From Verrucomicrobiia bacterium (GTDB lineage Bacteria > Verrucomicrobiota > Verrucomicrobiia > Limisphaerales > CAIMTB01), in assembly GCA_019634625.1 (NCBI GenBank), contig JAHCBA010000044.1, positions 1-53,850 on the forward strand: DNA of 53,850 bases, in the 5' to 3' direction. The notes beneath the pieces are model-generated. The model searched no databases and was not told the DNA's origin. It saw nothing but the letters and a program-made list of their open reading frames with translations. The translations under genes were made by a program, and so were the position numbers. This document shows positions 9,901 to 16,851 of this stretch, piece by piece; within the stretch, counting starts at the first letter, position 1; every line of letters starts with the position of its first letter.

Positions 9901-10809
9901 CGTTACCGCCTCGATGGGCACGACCGCGATTGGTCGCCCACCACCGACCGTCGTTTCGCCGTCTACACCAACCTGCGGCCCGGCCCGTACCGGTTTCGGG
10001 TCCAGGCCACCCGCTGGAACGACCGCTGGCATCCCGAGGAAACCGTACTGCCCTTCCACATCCAGCCTCACTTCTGGGAGACCCCCTCCTTCCGCCTCCT
10101 CACGGTCCTCTCAGCCGCCGCCCTTATCGGCCTCCTCCATCGTCGCCGGCTCGTTGGCCTGCGCCGGTTCGAGCAACTCCGGCGTCAGGAGGCTCTCGCC
10201 AGCGAACGCGCCCGCATCGCCGCTGACCTCCACGACGACCTCGGCGCCGCCCTCACCCAGATCTCCATGTTCGGAGAACTCGCCAAGGCCAAATCCCCCG
10301 CCGACAGCCCCGCCCGCCGCGCCCTCGACCGCGCCCTCGAAGTCTCCCGTGAAACCACCGCGCGCATGGGGGATCTCATCTGGTCCACCAACCCCGACTC
10401 GGACTCCCTCGATCAACTCATCGCCCACCTGCGCGAACAGGTGGCCCGCCAGTTGGATGCCGCCGGGAAGACCTTCCTTCCCTGCTTCCCCGACACCGTC
10501 CCCAAATGCCACCTGTCCGCCATCTTCCGCCGCAACCTCCTCCTCGTCGTCAAGGAGGCCGTCCACAACGCCCTCAAACACGGCGACGCAGACCGGATCG
10601 AAGTCACTGTCGATGCCCATCCGGCCGCCCTGTCGATCCGCATCGCGGACAACGGGTGCGGTTTCGTTCCCGCCGTCCGCGCCCACGCCGGACACGGCTT
10701 GAACAACATGCGCCGCCGCATCCTGGAACTCGGCGGACAATTCGAACTCACCGCCGCCCCCGGCAACGGCACCCGCGTCGCCCTTCAGGTCCCCCTGCCC
10801 CGGTCATGA
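6925..10809 (+). CDS. LamG / Reg_prop beta-propeller / Y_Y_Y sensor histidine kinase (HisKA_3 type)
   Basis: This 1294-residue membrane sensor has an N-terminal hydrophobic segment (LGLTLALLTFVLG) that serves as signal or anchor, then a LamG/concanavalin-like domain (about 60-230; WHHLVIAQRPDRTLRIWVDG). Next is a two-component-regulator propeller with many Reg_prop repeats (about 290-960; DGLPANSVQCVLQGRSGHLW), and a Y_Y_Y domain (about 975-1050). One transmembrane helix (~1056-1072) leads to a cytoplasmic kinase. H1103 in DLHDDLGAALTQ is the phospho-accepting His. The ATPase has an N box at HNALKHG (1214-1220), DNGCGF (1242-1247) and GHGLNNM. There is no receiver domain, so it is not a one-protein hybrid. 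The GTG start at 6925 overlaps a GGAGG; another start is possible. It points towards the amidase run and may sense its substrate, but that is inference. Confidence 0.88.
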   Translation: MSVCGQRWDGRARGPGTPDFPVAVGEVAFRRLGLTLALLTFVLGNGRARASVPDPPHPEAPAGLVRWWPNPWNAREVLSGRMGVVMGILPETGSEDTDPRFGEETGWVQLRPPLPSGPFTLALWVRSLDGYHAPMLSQQAGARSWRIVQQSHRGSGAFVAGPGSPDDPEGFDGFVLTPEVWHHLVIAQRPDRTLRIWVDGLPTLDGTTSRELPPETEWLCLGNDPKGDGTWRGHLRDVRVYNRVLSDGEVRELHGRGLPPPAPLLDTTPRAARLGSPWLTTVSNLNTAPLDVLYRRYTAEDGLPANSVQCVLQGRSGHLWVGTELGLTRFDGRSFRVFDEGNTPALATLGSDISCLAESEDGTLWAGVYGGLLRARGTEFTAFTNGLPERFILRAVPDRDGTVWVAGFSVNHTDRGICRVRRYDPVTQTSLSEVPLPGQPRHLLPGRAGLWMATEEPNAIWLWREDWETPVRVASILPTAPWIRVTARLSEFPGVTLRAGTGNEGELQWVEFQPEAGLPGFVYRIQRGSLPIAPNPWSGPPSTPLWIAGRTGLSRVDAEGTRAVRIPGAIQAPRIECLTANREGGIWFGTSEDGLHLVRERSVTLLTTADGLPSDDVRSVSLASDGTLWVATRNGPARRGSGTTGWETVASYRGISVIASHGGLPLVASTGFGEDALWGLFQGGPPAPVLPGLPWKFPTSLHPARDGSVWVACDLGLTRLGPSLLRSDRHPSDTDAATEAEHRHWVRWRVGHEIPQTVPIGVVQDRDGSIWCGSKGAGLLHVRTNGVGILTLSDGLPSLHCAALLAEDDGSIWLITEAGLARRRDGRFAVLDPEKGLPDRAIAAMITDRQGNYWLGGQRGIHRLARSEVEAVLAGEIPRLTSLTLGVAEGLRTPECSIGVQPAIARTPDGRIWVATRGGLASLDPESIQGRLQPTETWIESLRANGDDIDLRPAGNRSPGPAQPVLLPPGSGTGLEIEFSAVSLNDAAALRFRYRLDGHDRDWSPTTDRRFAVYTNLRPGPYRFRVQATRWNDRWHPEETVLPFHIQPHFWETPSFRLLTVLSAAALIGLLHRRRLVGLRRFEQLRRQEALASERARIAADLHDDLGAALTQISMFGELAKAKSPADSPARRALDRALEVSRETTARMGDLIWSTNPDSDSLDQLIAHLREQVARQLDAAGKTFLPCFPDTVPKCHLSAIFRRNLLLVVKEAVHNALKHGDADRIEVTVDAHPAALSIRIADNGCGFVPAVRAHAGHGLNNMRRRILELGGQFELTAAPGNGTRVALQVPLPRS

Positions 10810-10817
10810 CACGGGCC

Positions 10818-10832
10818 TGACCTGCCAGGTCA
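10818..10832. promoter_or_regulatory. 15-bp perfect palindrome between convergent genes
   Basis: TGACCTG-C-CAGGTCA lies just after the kinase stop, in the 94-bp gap to the convergent amidase. It has no T-run and could be a weak bidirectional terminator. It shares CCAGGTCA with the hairpin over the subtilase start at 6631-6648, so a common binding site is also possible. Confidence 0.3.
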
Positions 10833-10903
10833 ATACCGGCGCCTGAATCCGACGCCAAGAGTCATCACGCTGGCGTCCCACCCGGGAGTCACCACCCCGC
10901 AAG

Positions 10904-12490
10904 TCAGAACGCCTCCCCCTCCAACGCCGGGGTCGTCGGTGGGGAACGCCGCACCTTCGAAGCCTGCTCGTAGGCGTGCGCGATCCGGAACAGGACGGGT
11001 TCGGAGAAAGGCCGTCCGAGAAACTCGATCCCGATGGGCCCGTTCGATTCCCGCGTGTACCCCGCCGGAACCAGCACCGCCGGAAGTCCGGTCACGGCAC
11101 TGAACGGATTGTCCTTTTCCGTCTGGGTCGCCAGGTGCGGCTCGGGCGGCACCGACTTGAACGGATGCACCAGGCAATCGAGCTGGTACTGATCCATCAA
11201 CCGCACCGCGGCGGCCCGCAGCGTCTCGCGCGTCTTGAGCCGCGCCAGGTAATCCGGATGGTGCATCAGCGAATGAACTTCCCGGGTGGCCTTGACGATG
11301 TTGCTCTTCACCAGGCTGCCGCCCTTGGCCAGGAGTTCCTCGACGCTCCGGATCGGGGCGTCCGGCCCGAGCCTCCTGAAATAGACCTCATAGGAAAACG
11401 GTCCCTCGTAGTAGTTCAGCCGCGCGTCGGTCATCAGGGCGAACAGATCGAATCCCAGGGTCAACGGGTCGAGGATCACCGCACCCTGCGCCTTCATCGC
11501 GGCAATGGCCTGCTCGACCAGCGCCACGCCCTCCTCGTGCTGCGGGCCCTTGCGGAACAGATCCCGAAACACCCCGATGCGTGCGCCCCGCAACCCGTCG
11601 GCCCGCAGAAACGAGGTGTAGGGCTGCGCCGGCAGCCGCCCCAACGATTGCGCGGTGAGCAGATCCTCCGCATCGAACCCCGCCACCACATCGGTCAAGG
11701 CCGCGACATCATAAACGCTGCGCCCCATCGGACCGCAGCGTTCCTGGTGGAACGAGGTCATGGTCTGGCCCGCGCGGCTGATCAACCCTTCGGTCGGCGC
11801 AAGGCCCACCAGGCTGTTGTTCGCGGTCGGATTGCGAATCGAGACGCCCGTCTCGCTCCCCAGGCCGCCCTGCGCAAACCACGCGGCCAGGGCGGCCCCG
11901 GTCCCGCCGCTCGATCCGCCCGGAGTGAGGTCGAGGTTGTAAGGGTTGAGCGTCCGGCCCAGCACGGTGCTCTGGTTCCCCCGCGGCGGCACACCGAACC
12001 AGTCGCTCATGTTGACCTTGGCCAGAATGATCGCGCCAGCCTCGCGCAACCGGGCGACGACGAACGCGTCGTGGATCGGCTGCGAATCCTTCATCGGCAG
12101 GAACCCGCAGGTCGTCGGCATATCCCTCGTGTCGAAGAGATCCTTCAACACCACCGGCACCCCATGGTACGGCGACCGGGGCCCGCGGGTGCGCCGTTCC
12201 TCGTCCAGCGCCCGGGCCTCCTCAAGCGCACGCGGATTCAGGTGGATCACCGAGTTGATCGCCGGCCCCTGCCGGTCGTAGGCCTCGATCCGGCGCAGGT
12301 ACATCCCCACGAGCTTTTCCGAGGTCAACCGCCCCTCGTCCATCGCCCGTTGAAGATCCGCCACCGTGGCATCCTCCAGACGCACCGTGGGGGCGGCAGC
12401 CCGGGCTTGAGGCGAACCCAACCCCGGTCCTGACAAGCCCGCGAGCAGGGCGAGAGCAACCATCGTAGGGAGAACTGGAATGCGTTTCAT
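10904..12490 (-). CDS. Exported amidase-signature enzyme, Sec-type peptide-amidase-like (amidase 1, last gene of the run)
   Basis: This 528-residue enzyme has a Sec signal peptide (MKRIPVLPTMVALALLAGLS, cut near ARAAA). The amidase-signature catalytic set is complete: K116 (VPVVLKD), cis-Ser S193 (PGGSSGGTGAA) and nucleophile S217 (GSETGVSIRNP). The residue before the nucleophile is Val where the family normally has Gly, a change in the oxyanion-hole loop. The N-terminal pattern (LTSEKLVGMYLRRIEAYDRQGP) and the ending TPALEGEAF match amidases 4, 5 and 6 of this locus and recall bacterial peptide amidase. It should hydrolyse C-N amide bonds in the periplasm or at the surface. It is the only amidase downstream of the RND genes, 103 bp after the permease stop. 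It is not GatA: it has a signal peptide and no gatB or gatC nearby. Confidence 0.88.
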   Translation of the reverse strand: MKRIPVLPTMVALALLAGLSGPGLGSPQARAAAPTVRLEDATVADLQRAMDEGRLTSEKLVGMYLRRIEAYDRQGPAINSVIHLNPRALEEARALDEERRTRGPRSPYHGVPVVLKDLFDTRDMPTTCGFLPMKDSQPIHDAFVVARLREAGAIILAKVNMSDWFGVPPRGNQSTVLGRTLNPYNLDLTPGGSSGGTGAALAAWFAQGGLGSETGVSIRNPTANNSLVGLAPTEGLISRAGQTMTSFHQERCGPMGRSVYDVAALTDVVAGFDAEDLLTAQSLGRLPAQPYTSFLRADGLRGARIGVFRDLFRKGPQHEEGVALVEQAIAAMKAQGAVILDPLTLGFDLFALMTDARLNYYEGPFSYEVYFRRLGPDAPIRSVEELLAKGGSLVKSNIVKATREVHSLMHHPDYLARLKTRETLRAAAVRLMDQYQLDCLVHPFKSVPPEPHLATQTEKDNPFSAVTGLPAVLVPAGYTRESNGPIGIEFLGRPFSEPVLFRIAHAYEQASKVRRSPPTTPALEGEAF

Positions 12491-12593
12491 AGTGAGTGCG
12501 GGTCGGGAGAGATCTGATTCACAGCGCCTTCAGAGGAAGCGTTTCCACAAGTCCGGGCCACCCCACGGCTTCGACGGGTCCTGCTTCTCCCGT

Positions 12594-15500
12594 TCATGTC
12601 GCAGCGGGCACCGAGGAACCCATCCGCCCGGATTCGGAGGCGACGGCCACGGGCTCCAACGCGGGTCCGGAAATCGCCGCCTTCCGCCGCGACAGGAACG
12701 AATACATCGCCGGAATGACAAACAGCGTCAGCGCACCGCCGCTGATCAAACCCCCGATCACGGCGATGCCCATCGACACCCGGCTCTCCGAACCCGCCCC
12801 GATGGCGAGGGCGATCGGCAGGATGCCAAGGATGGTCGAGAGCGTGGTCATCAGGATCGGCCGCAACCGTGCGGTCGCCGCCTGATGCGCGGCCACCAGG
12901 GCCGACGGCGCGCCCGCATCCCGGCGCTGATTGGCGAACTCGACGATGAGGATGCCGTTCTTGGCCACCAACCCGATCAGCATGATCAGACCGATCTGGG
13001 AGAAAATGTTCAGCGACTGCCCGAACATCCACAACCCCAGCAGCGCCCCGGCGATGGCCAGGGGCACGGTCAGCAGGATGACAAACGGATCGAGGAAGCT
13101 CTCGAACTGCGCAGCCAGCACCAGGTAGATCAGGATCAGCGCCAGGAGGAACACCCAGCCGAGCGACGAGGAACTCTCGACGAAATCCCTCGCACCGCCG
13201 GTCAAGGACGTGGTGAACCGGTCGTCCAGGGTCGCCCGTGCCACCTCTTCGAACACGGCGATCCCCTCGCCCATGGTGCGCCCGTGGGCCAGGGTCCCGG
13301 CCACGGTGGCCGCGCTGTACCGGTTGTACCGATACAACTCGGGCGGCGCGCTGCTCTCCTCGAGGGTCACCAGGTTGTCCAGCCGCACCACGCTCGAACC
13401 GTCCGCGGTGGGGACCACAATGGTGCCCAGATCGCGCGGCCTCGACCGGTAATCCCGGGTGAACTGCCCGATCACATCGTACTGCTTCCCTTCGTGAATG
13501 AAGTACCCGAAGCGCTGCCCGCTCAACGCCGCCTGGAGCGCCTCCGCAATGTCCAGCGCGCTCACCCCAAGCATCTGCGCCTTGTCCCGCTCGATCCGCA
13601 CCTGCACCTCGGGCTTGCTGAAGCGCAGATCCGCATCGACGAAGGTGAACACCGGACTCCGCCGCGCCGCCTCGAGAAAGGCGGGCAGCACCTCCCGCAA
13701 GGGCTCCAGTCCGGTCGCCTGGATCACGAATTGCACCCCGCTCTGCGTCGAGCGCCGTTCCCCGATGCTGGCCTCCTGCGTGATGTTGAGCCGGGCCCCC
13801 GTGAACTCCGCTCCCAGCCCCTGAAGATCCGCCGCAATCTCCTGCTGCGAACGGCTCCGCGTTTCCTTGTCCGTCAGAAACAACCGCACAAACCCCGTGT
13901 TGATCGCCCCCTGGATTCCCGGCCCCCCCCCCGACCCGGGCACCTGGGTCATGGTCACCGGCGCTTCGGGCACCCGCTCCATCACCGCCTTGGCGACATC
14001 ATCCATGTAGTTCTGCATGTAGTCGTAGCTGACCCCCTCGGGAGCCGTCGCCCGGACCCAGATGCGTCCCCGATCCTCGAGGGGTGACAGCTCCCGGGGT
14101 AGGACCTGGAACACCGTGTGAATCGCGAAGGCCGCCCCCACCAGCACCGCCAGACCCAGCCAGCGCCACCTCAGGAACCCGTCCAGCAGCCGCCCGTACC
14201 CCGCCTCGATCGCCTGGAAGAACGGCTCGGTTGTCCTCATCAGCCACCCGTGCCGTTCCCGCCGCCTCAGCAGCCGCGAACTCACCATCGGCGCCAGCGT
14301 CAATGCCACGATCGCCGAGATCACCACCGCCCCGGCAATGGTCACCCCGAACTCCCGGAACAACCGCCCGGACAGTCCCCCCATGAACAGCAGCGGCAGG
14401 AACACCACCACCAGCGAGGCCGTGGTCGCCAGGATGGCCAGGAAGATCTCCCTCAACCCCGCGATGGCCGCCTCGATCGGCGGCATGCCCTGCTCGACCT
14501 TGGCGTAGATGTTCTCCAGCACGACGATCGCGTCGTCCACCACCAGGCCGATCGCCAGCACCATCCCCAGCAGCGTGAGCGTGTTGATCGAAAACCCCGC
14601 CGCCGCCATCACCGCAAACCCGCCCACAATCGACACCGGAATCGCCAGCACCGGAATCAGCGTGGTCCGCCACTCCCGGAAGAAGGCGAACACCACCAGC
14701 ACCACCAGCACGAAGGCGATGCCCAGCGTCTCGGTGACCTCCCGCAACGAACGCCTCACGTACTGCGTGTTGTCGAAGGCGATCTCCATCTGGATGTCCT
14801 CCGGCAGTTCCCGTCGCACCCGGTCCAGCCGCCGATGCAGTTCGTCCACAATCTCGATCTGGTTGGCCCCGGGTTGCGGACGGAAGTACAGCCCCGCGAT
14901 CGGAAACTCCCCCATCTTGAGCGCCCCGCGCTCGTTCTGCGGTCCCAACTCGGCATACCCGACGTCGCGAAACCGCACGATCCCCTCGGGGCCGCGCTTG
15001 ATCACCAGCGCATTGAACTCGGCCGGCGTGTTCAGCCGGGAGAAGGTCTTCACCGGCAGCTCGATCGACTCGCCCTCGATCCGTCCGGACGGCAGCTCGA
15101 TGCTCTCCCGCTGCAACGCCCGCCGGATGTCCACGGGCGACAGGTTGTAGGCCGCGATCTTCTCCGGATCCATCCACAGCCGCATCGCGTACCGCTTCTC
15201 GGCCGGTTGATCGACCGAGGCGATGCCGGGCACCGTCTGCAACCGTTCCCTCAGCGCATTCGCGTAGGCGCCCAGCTCGAGCTGCGAACGCCGCTCGCTC
15301 CGCAACGCAATCCCGAAGATCGGACTCGAATCCGCATGCGCCTTGTTGAGCACCGGAGGGTTCACGTCCGGCGGAAGGTTCCGCACCGCCCGCGCCACCT
15401 GGTCCCGCACATCGCTCGCGGCGGCATCCAGATCGGTGTCGAGGCTGAACTCCGCACTGACCTGGCTCACGCCCTCGCGGCTCGTCGAGGTCAGGGTCCG

Positions 15501-15731
15501 GATGCCCGCCACGGTGTTGATGGCCTCCTCGATCGGCTCGGTGATCTGCGCCTGCACCACCTCGGCCGCCGCGCCCACATACGAGGTGTTGATCGACAAG
15601 GTCGGAGGATCCACCGCCGGATACTCGCGCACCCCGAGCTGCGTCAACCCGATGATCCCCGCGATGACGATCAGCAGGGCGATGACGATCGTGAGCACCG
15701 GCCTTCGGATGCCAATCTCGGCGGCGGTCAT
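12594..15731 (-). CDS. RND-family efflux permease (HAE1/AcrB-like)
   Basis: This 1045-residue inner-membrane proton-driven transporter has the standard length of tripartite RND pumps. It begins MTAAEIGIRRPVLTIVIALLI (TM1), with two large periplasmic loops and two six-helix bundles. Proton-relay residues are intact: D399-D400 in GLVVDDAIVVLEN and K924 in GLVAKNGILIVEF. Its ATG overlaps the stop of the upstream adaptor gene by 4 bp (ATGA), so the two are translationally coupled. No outer-membrane TolC-like gene is in the window, so a channel must be supplied from elsewhere. The coding strand contains a run of nine G (complement of 13923-13931) in a Gly-rich loop. Likely cargo is a product, intermediate or toxic compound linked to the amidase locus; this is inference. 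Confidence 0.93.
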   Translation of the reverse strand: MTAAEIGIRRPVLTIVIALLIVIAGIIGLTQLGVREYPAVDPPTLSINTSYVGAAAEVVQAQITEPIEEAINTVAGIRTLTSTSREGVSQVSAEFSLDTDLDAAASDVRDQVARAVRNLPPDVNPPVLNKAHADSSPIFGIALRSERRSQLELGAYANALRERLQTVPGIASVDQPAEKRYAMRLWMDPEKIAAYNLSPVDIRRALQRESIELPSGRIEGESIELPVKTFSRLNTPAEFNALVIKRGPEGIVRFRDVGYAELGPQNERGALKMGEFPIAGLYFRPQPGANQIEIVDELHRRLDRVRRELPEDIQMEIAFDNTQYVRRSLREVTETLGIAFVLVVLVVFAFFREWRTTLIPVLAIPVSIVGGFAVMAAAGFSINTLTLLGMVLAIGLVVDDAIVVLENIYAKVEQGMPPIEAAIAGLREIFLAILATTASLVVVFLPLLFMGGLSGRLFREFGVTIAGAVVISAIVALTLAPMVSSRLLRRRERHGWLMRTTEPFFQAIEAGYGRLLDGFLRWRWLGLAVLVGAAFAIHTVFQVLPRELSPLEDRGRIWVRATAPEGVSYDYMQNYMDDVAKAVMERVPEAPVTMTQVPGSGGGPGIQGAINTGFVRLFLTDKETRSRSQQEIAADLQGLGAEFTGARLNITQEASIGERRSTQSGVQFVIQATGLEPLREVLPAFLEAARRSPVFTFVDADLRFSKPEVQVRIERDKAQMLGVSALDIAEALQAALSGQRFGYFIHEGKQYDVIGQFTRDYRSRPRDLGTIVVPTADGSSVVRLDNLVTLEESSAPPELYRYNRYSAATVAGTLAHGRTMGEGIAVFEEVARATLDDRFTTSLTGGARDFVESSSSLGWVFLLALILIYLVLAAQFESFLDPFVILLTVPLAIAGALLGLWMFGQSLNIFSQIGLIMLIGLVAKNGILIVEFANQRRDAGAPSALVAAHQAATARLRPILMTTLSTILGILPIALAIGAGSESRVSMGIAVIGGLISGGALTLFVIPAMYSFLSRRKAAISGPALEPVAVASESGRMGSSVPAAT

Positions 15732-16834
15732 GACGAAGGGCCGTTCCCGTTGGCAAACATCGGCTGGACCGCGAGGCCGGCCCGCATCTGCTGGATTCCC
15801 GAGGTGAGCACGATGTCCCCCGGCTTCAGTCCGGAAAGGATCTGCACGGCAACCTCGGTCCGGGTGCCCGTTTCCACCGCACGCCGCTCGGCCCTGCCAT
15901 CCACCGCCACAAACACGTTCTTCTCGACCAGGCCCGGCACCACCGCCACCGACGGCACCAGGATCGCATCCTCGAGCCGGTCCAGCGTGAACTCGACGCT
16001 GGCAAAGGCGCCCGGCAGGAGCCGGCCCCGCGGATTCGGACAGACCGCGCGGAGCAGCAGCGTGCGCGTGCTGCTCTCGATCCGCGGATCGAACGCGTAG
16101 ATCTCCCCTTGGAACCGCTCCTCGAATCCGACCACCGAAAACCGGATCGGACTGCCCACCTGGATCCGGCCCGCGTACCGCTCGGGCACCGAAAAATCCA
16201 CCTTGAGGTGATCGATGTTCTGCAACGTGGCGATCCGCGTGTTCGCGCTCACGAAGGCGCCCAGGCTCACGTACCGCAGTCCCACGATGCCATCGAACGG
16301 CGCCCGGATCTCCGTCTTGGCAATCTGCGCCTCGATCAGCGTCAGGTCCGCTTCCAGGACGTCCAGCTCGCTCATCACGGTGTCGTACTCCTCCTGGTTG
16401 CTGATCCCCTCCTGCAGCAGCAACGCCATCCGCCGCTCCCGCCTCGACGTGAGTTCCTTTCGGAATGTCACCCGCGCATGCGAGGCCTGCAGGTCGGCGT
16501 CGTTCAGTTTCACCAGCAGGTCTCCGGCCTTCACCCGTGACCCCTCGGTGAAGTGGATGCCCACCACCTTCCCGTTGATCTCCGCCTGCAACTCCACCCC
16601 CTCATCCGCTCGCAGCGTACCCGTCGACGTCACCACCTCCGCCAGCAGCGTCGGTCGCACCACCACCGCCGAAACCCGCATCGGCGGTCGGGATGCCGCC
16701 GGAGCCCCAACGGCCGGGCCCTGGGCCCCCGGTGCTGGTGCCGGGGATCGCAGTCCCCAACGGGCTCCCCAGAACACCGCCACCCCGATCCCCACCACGG
16801 CGGCCATCACCACGAATTTCCGAACGGGCTTCAT
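15728..16834 (-). CDS. RND efflux periplasmic adaptor (membrane fusion protein)
   Basis: This 368-residue adaptor has an N-terminal anchor (FVVMAAVVGIGVAVFWGA) and then a low-complexity Ala/Pro/Gly linker. A barrel-sandwich lipoyl half (GTLRADEGVELQAEINGKVV) leads into an alpha-helical hairpin (ASHARVTFRKELTSRRERRM...EADLTLIEAQIAKTEI). The second lipoyl half (RAPFDGIVGLRYVSLGAFV) and the beta-barrel/membrane-proximal domains follow (SGLKPGDIVLTSGIQQM). It would couple the inner-membrane permease encoded next, which it overlaps by 4 bp, to an outer-membrane channel. It starts 17 bp after the asparaginase-like gene, so the pump lies inside the hydrolase transcription unit rather than beside it. 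Confidence 0.93.
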   Translation of the reverse strand: MKPVRKFVVMAAVVGIGVAVFWGARWGLRSPAPAPGAQGPAVGAPAASRPPMRVSAVVVRPTLLAEVVTSTGTLRADEGVELQAEINGKVVGIHFTEGSRVKAGDLLVKLNDADLQASHARVTFRKELTSRRERRMALLLQEGISNQEEYDTVMSELDVLEADLTLIEAQIAKTEIRAPFDGIVGLRYVSLGAFVSANTRIATLQNIDHLKVDFSVPERYAGRIQVGSPIRFSVVGFEERFQGEIYAFDPRIESSTRTLLLRAVCPNPRGRLLPGAFASVEFTLDRLEDAILVPSVAVVPGLVEKNVFVAVDGRAERRAVETGTRTEVAVQILSGLKPGDIVLTSGIQQMRAGLAVQPMFANGNGPSS

Positions 16835-16851
16835 GGAATCGAATGGGAACG

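Noticed and set aside
14118-16100. Very long plus-strand open frame (660 codons) opposite the RND genes
   Set aside because: It is Arg/His/Pro/Gln-rich shadow sequence, antisense to conserved RND permease and adaptor codons.
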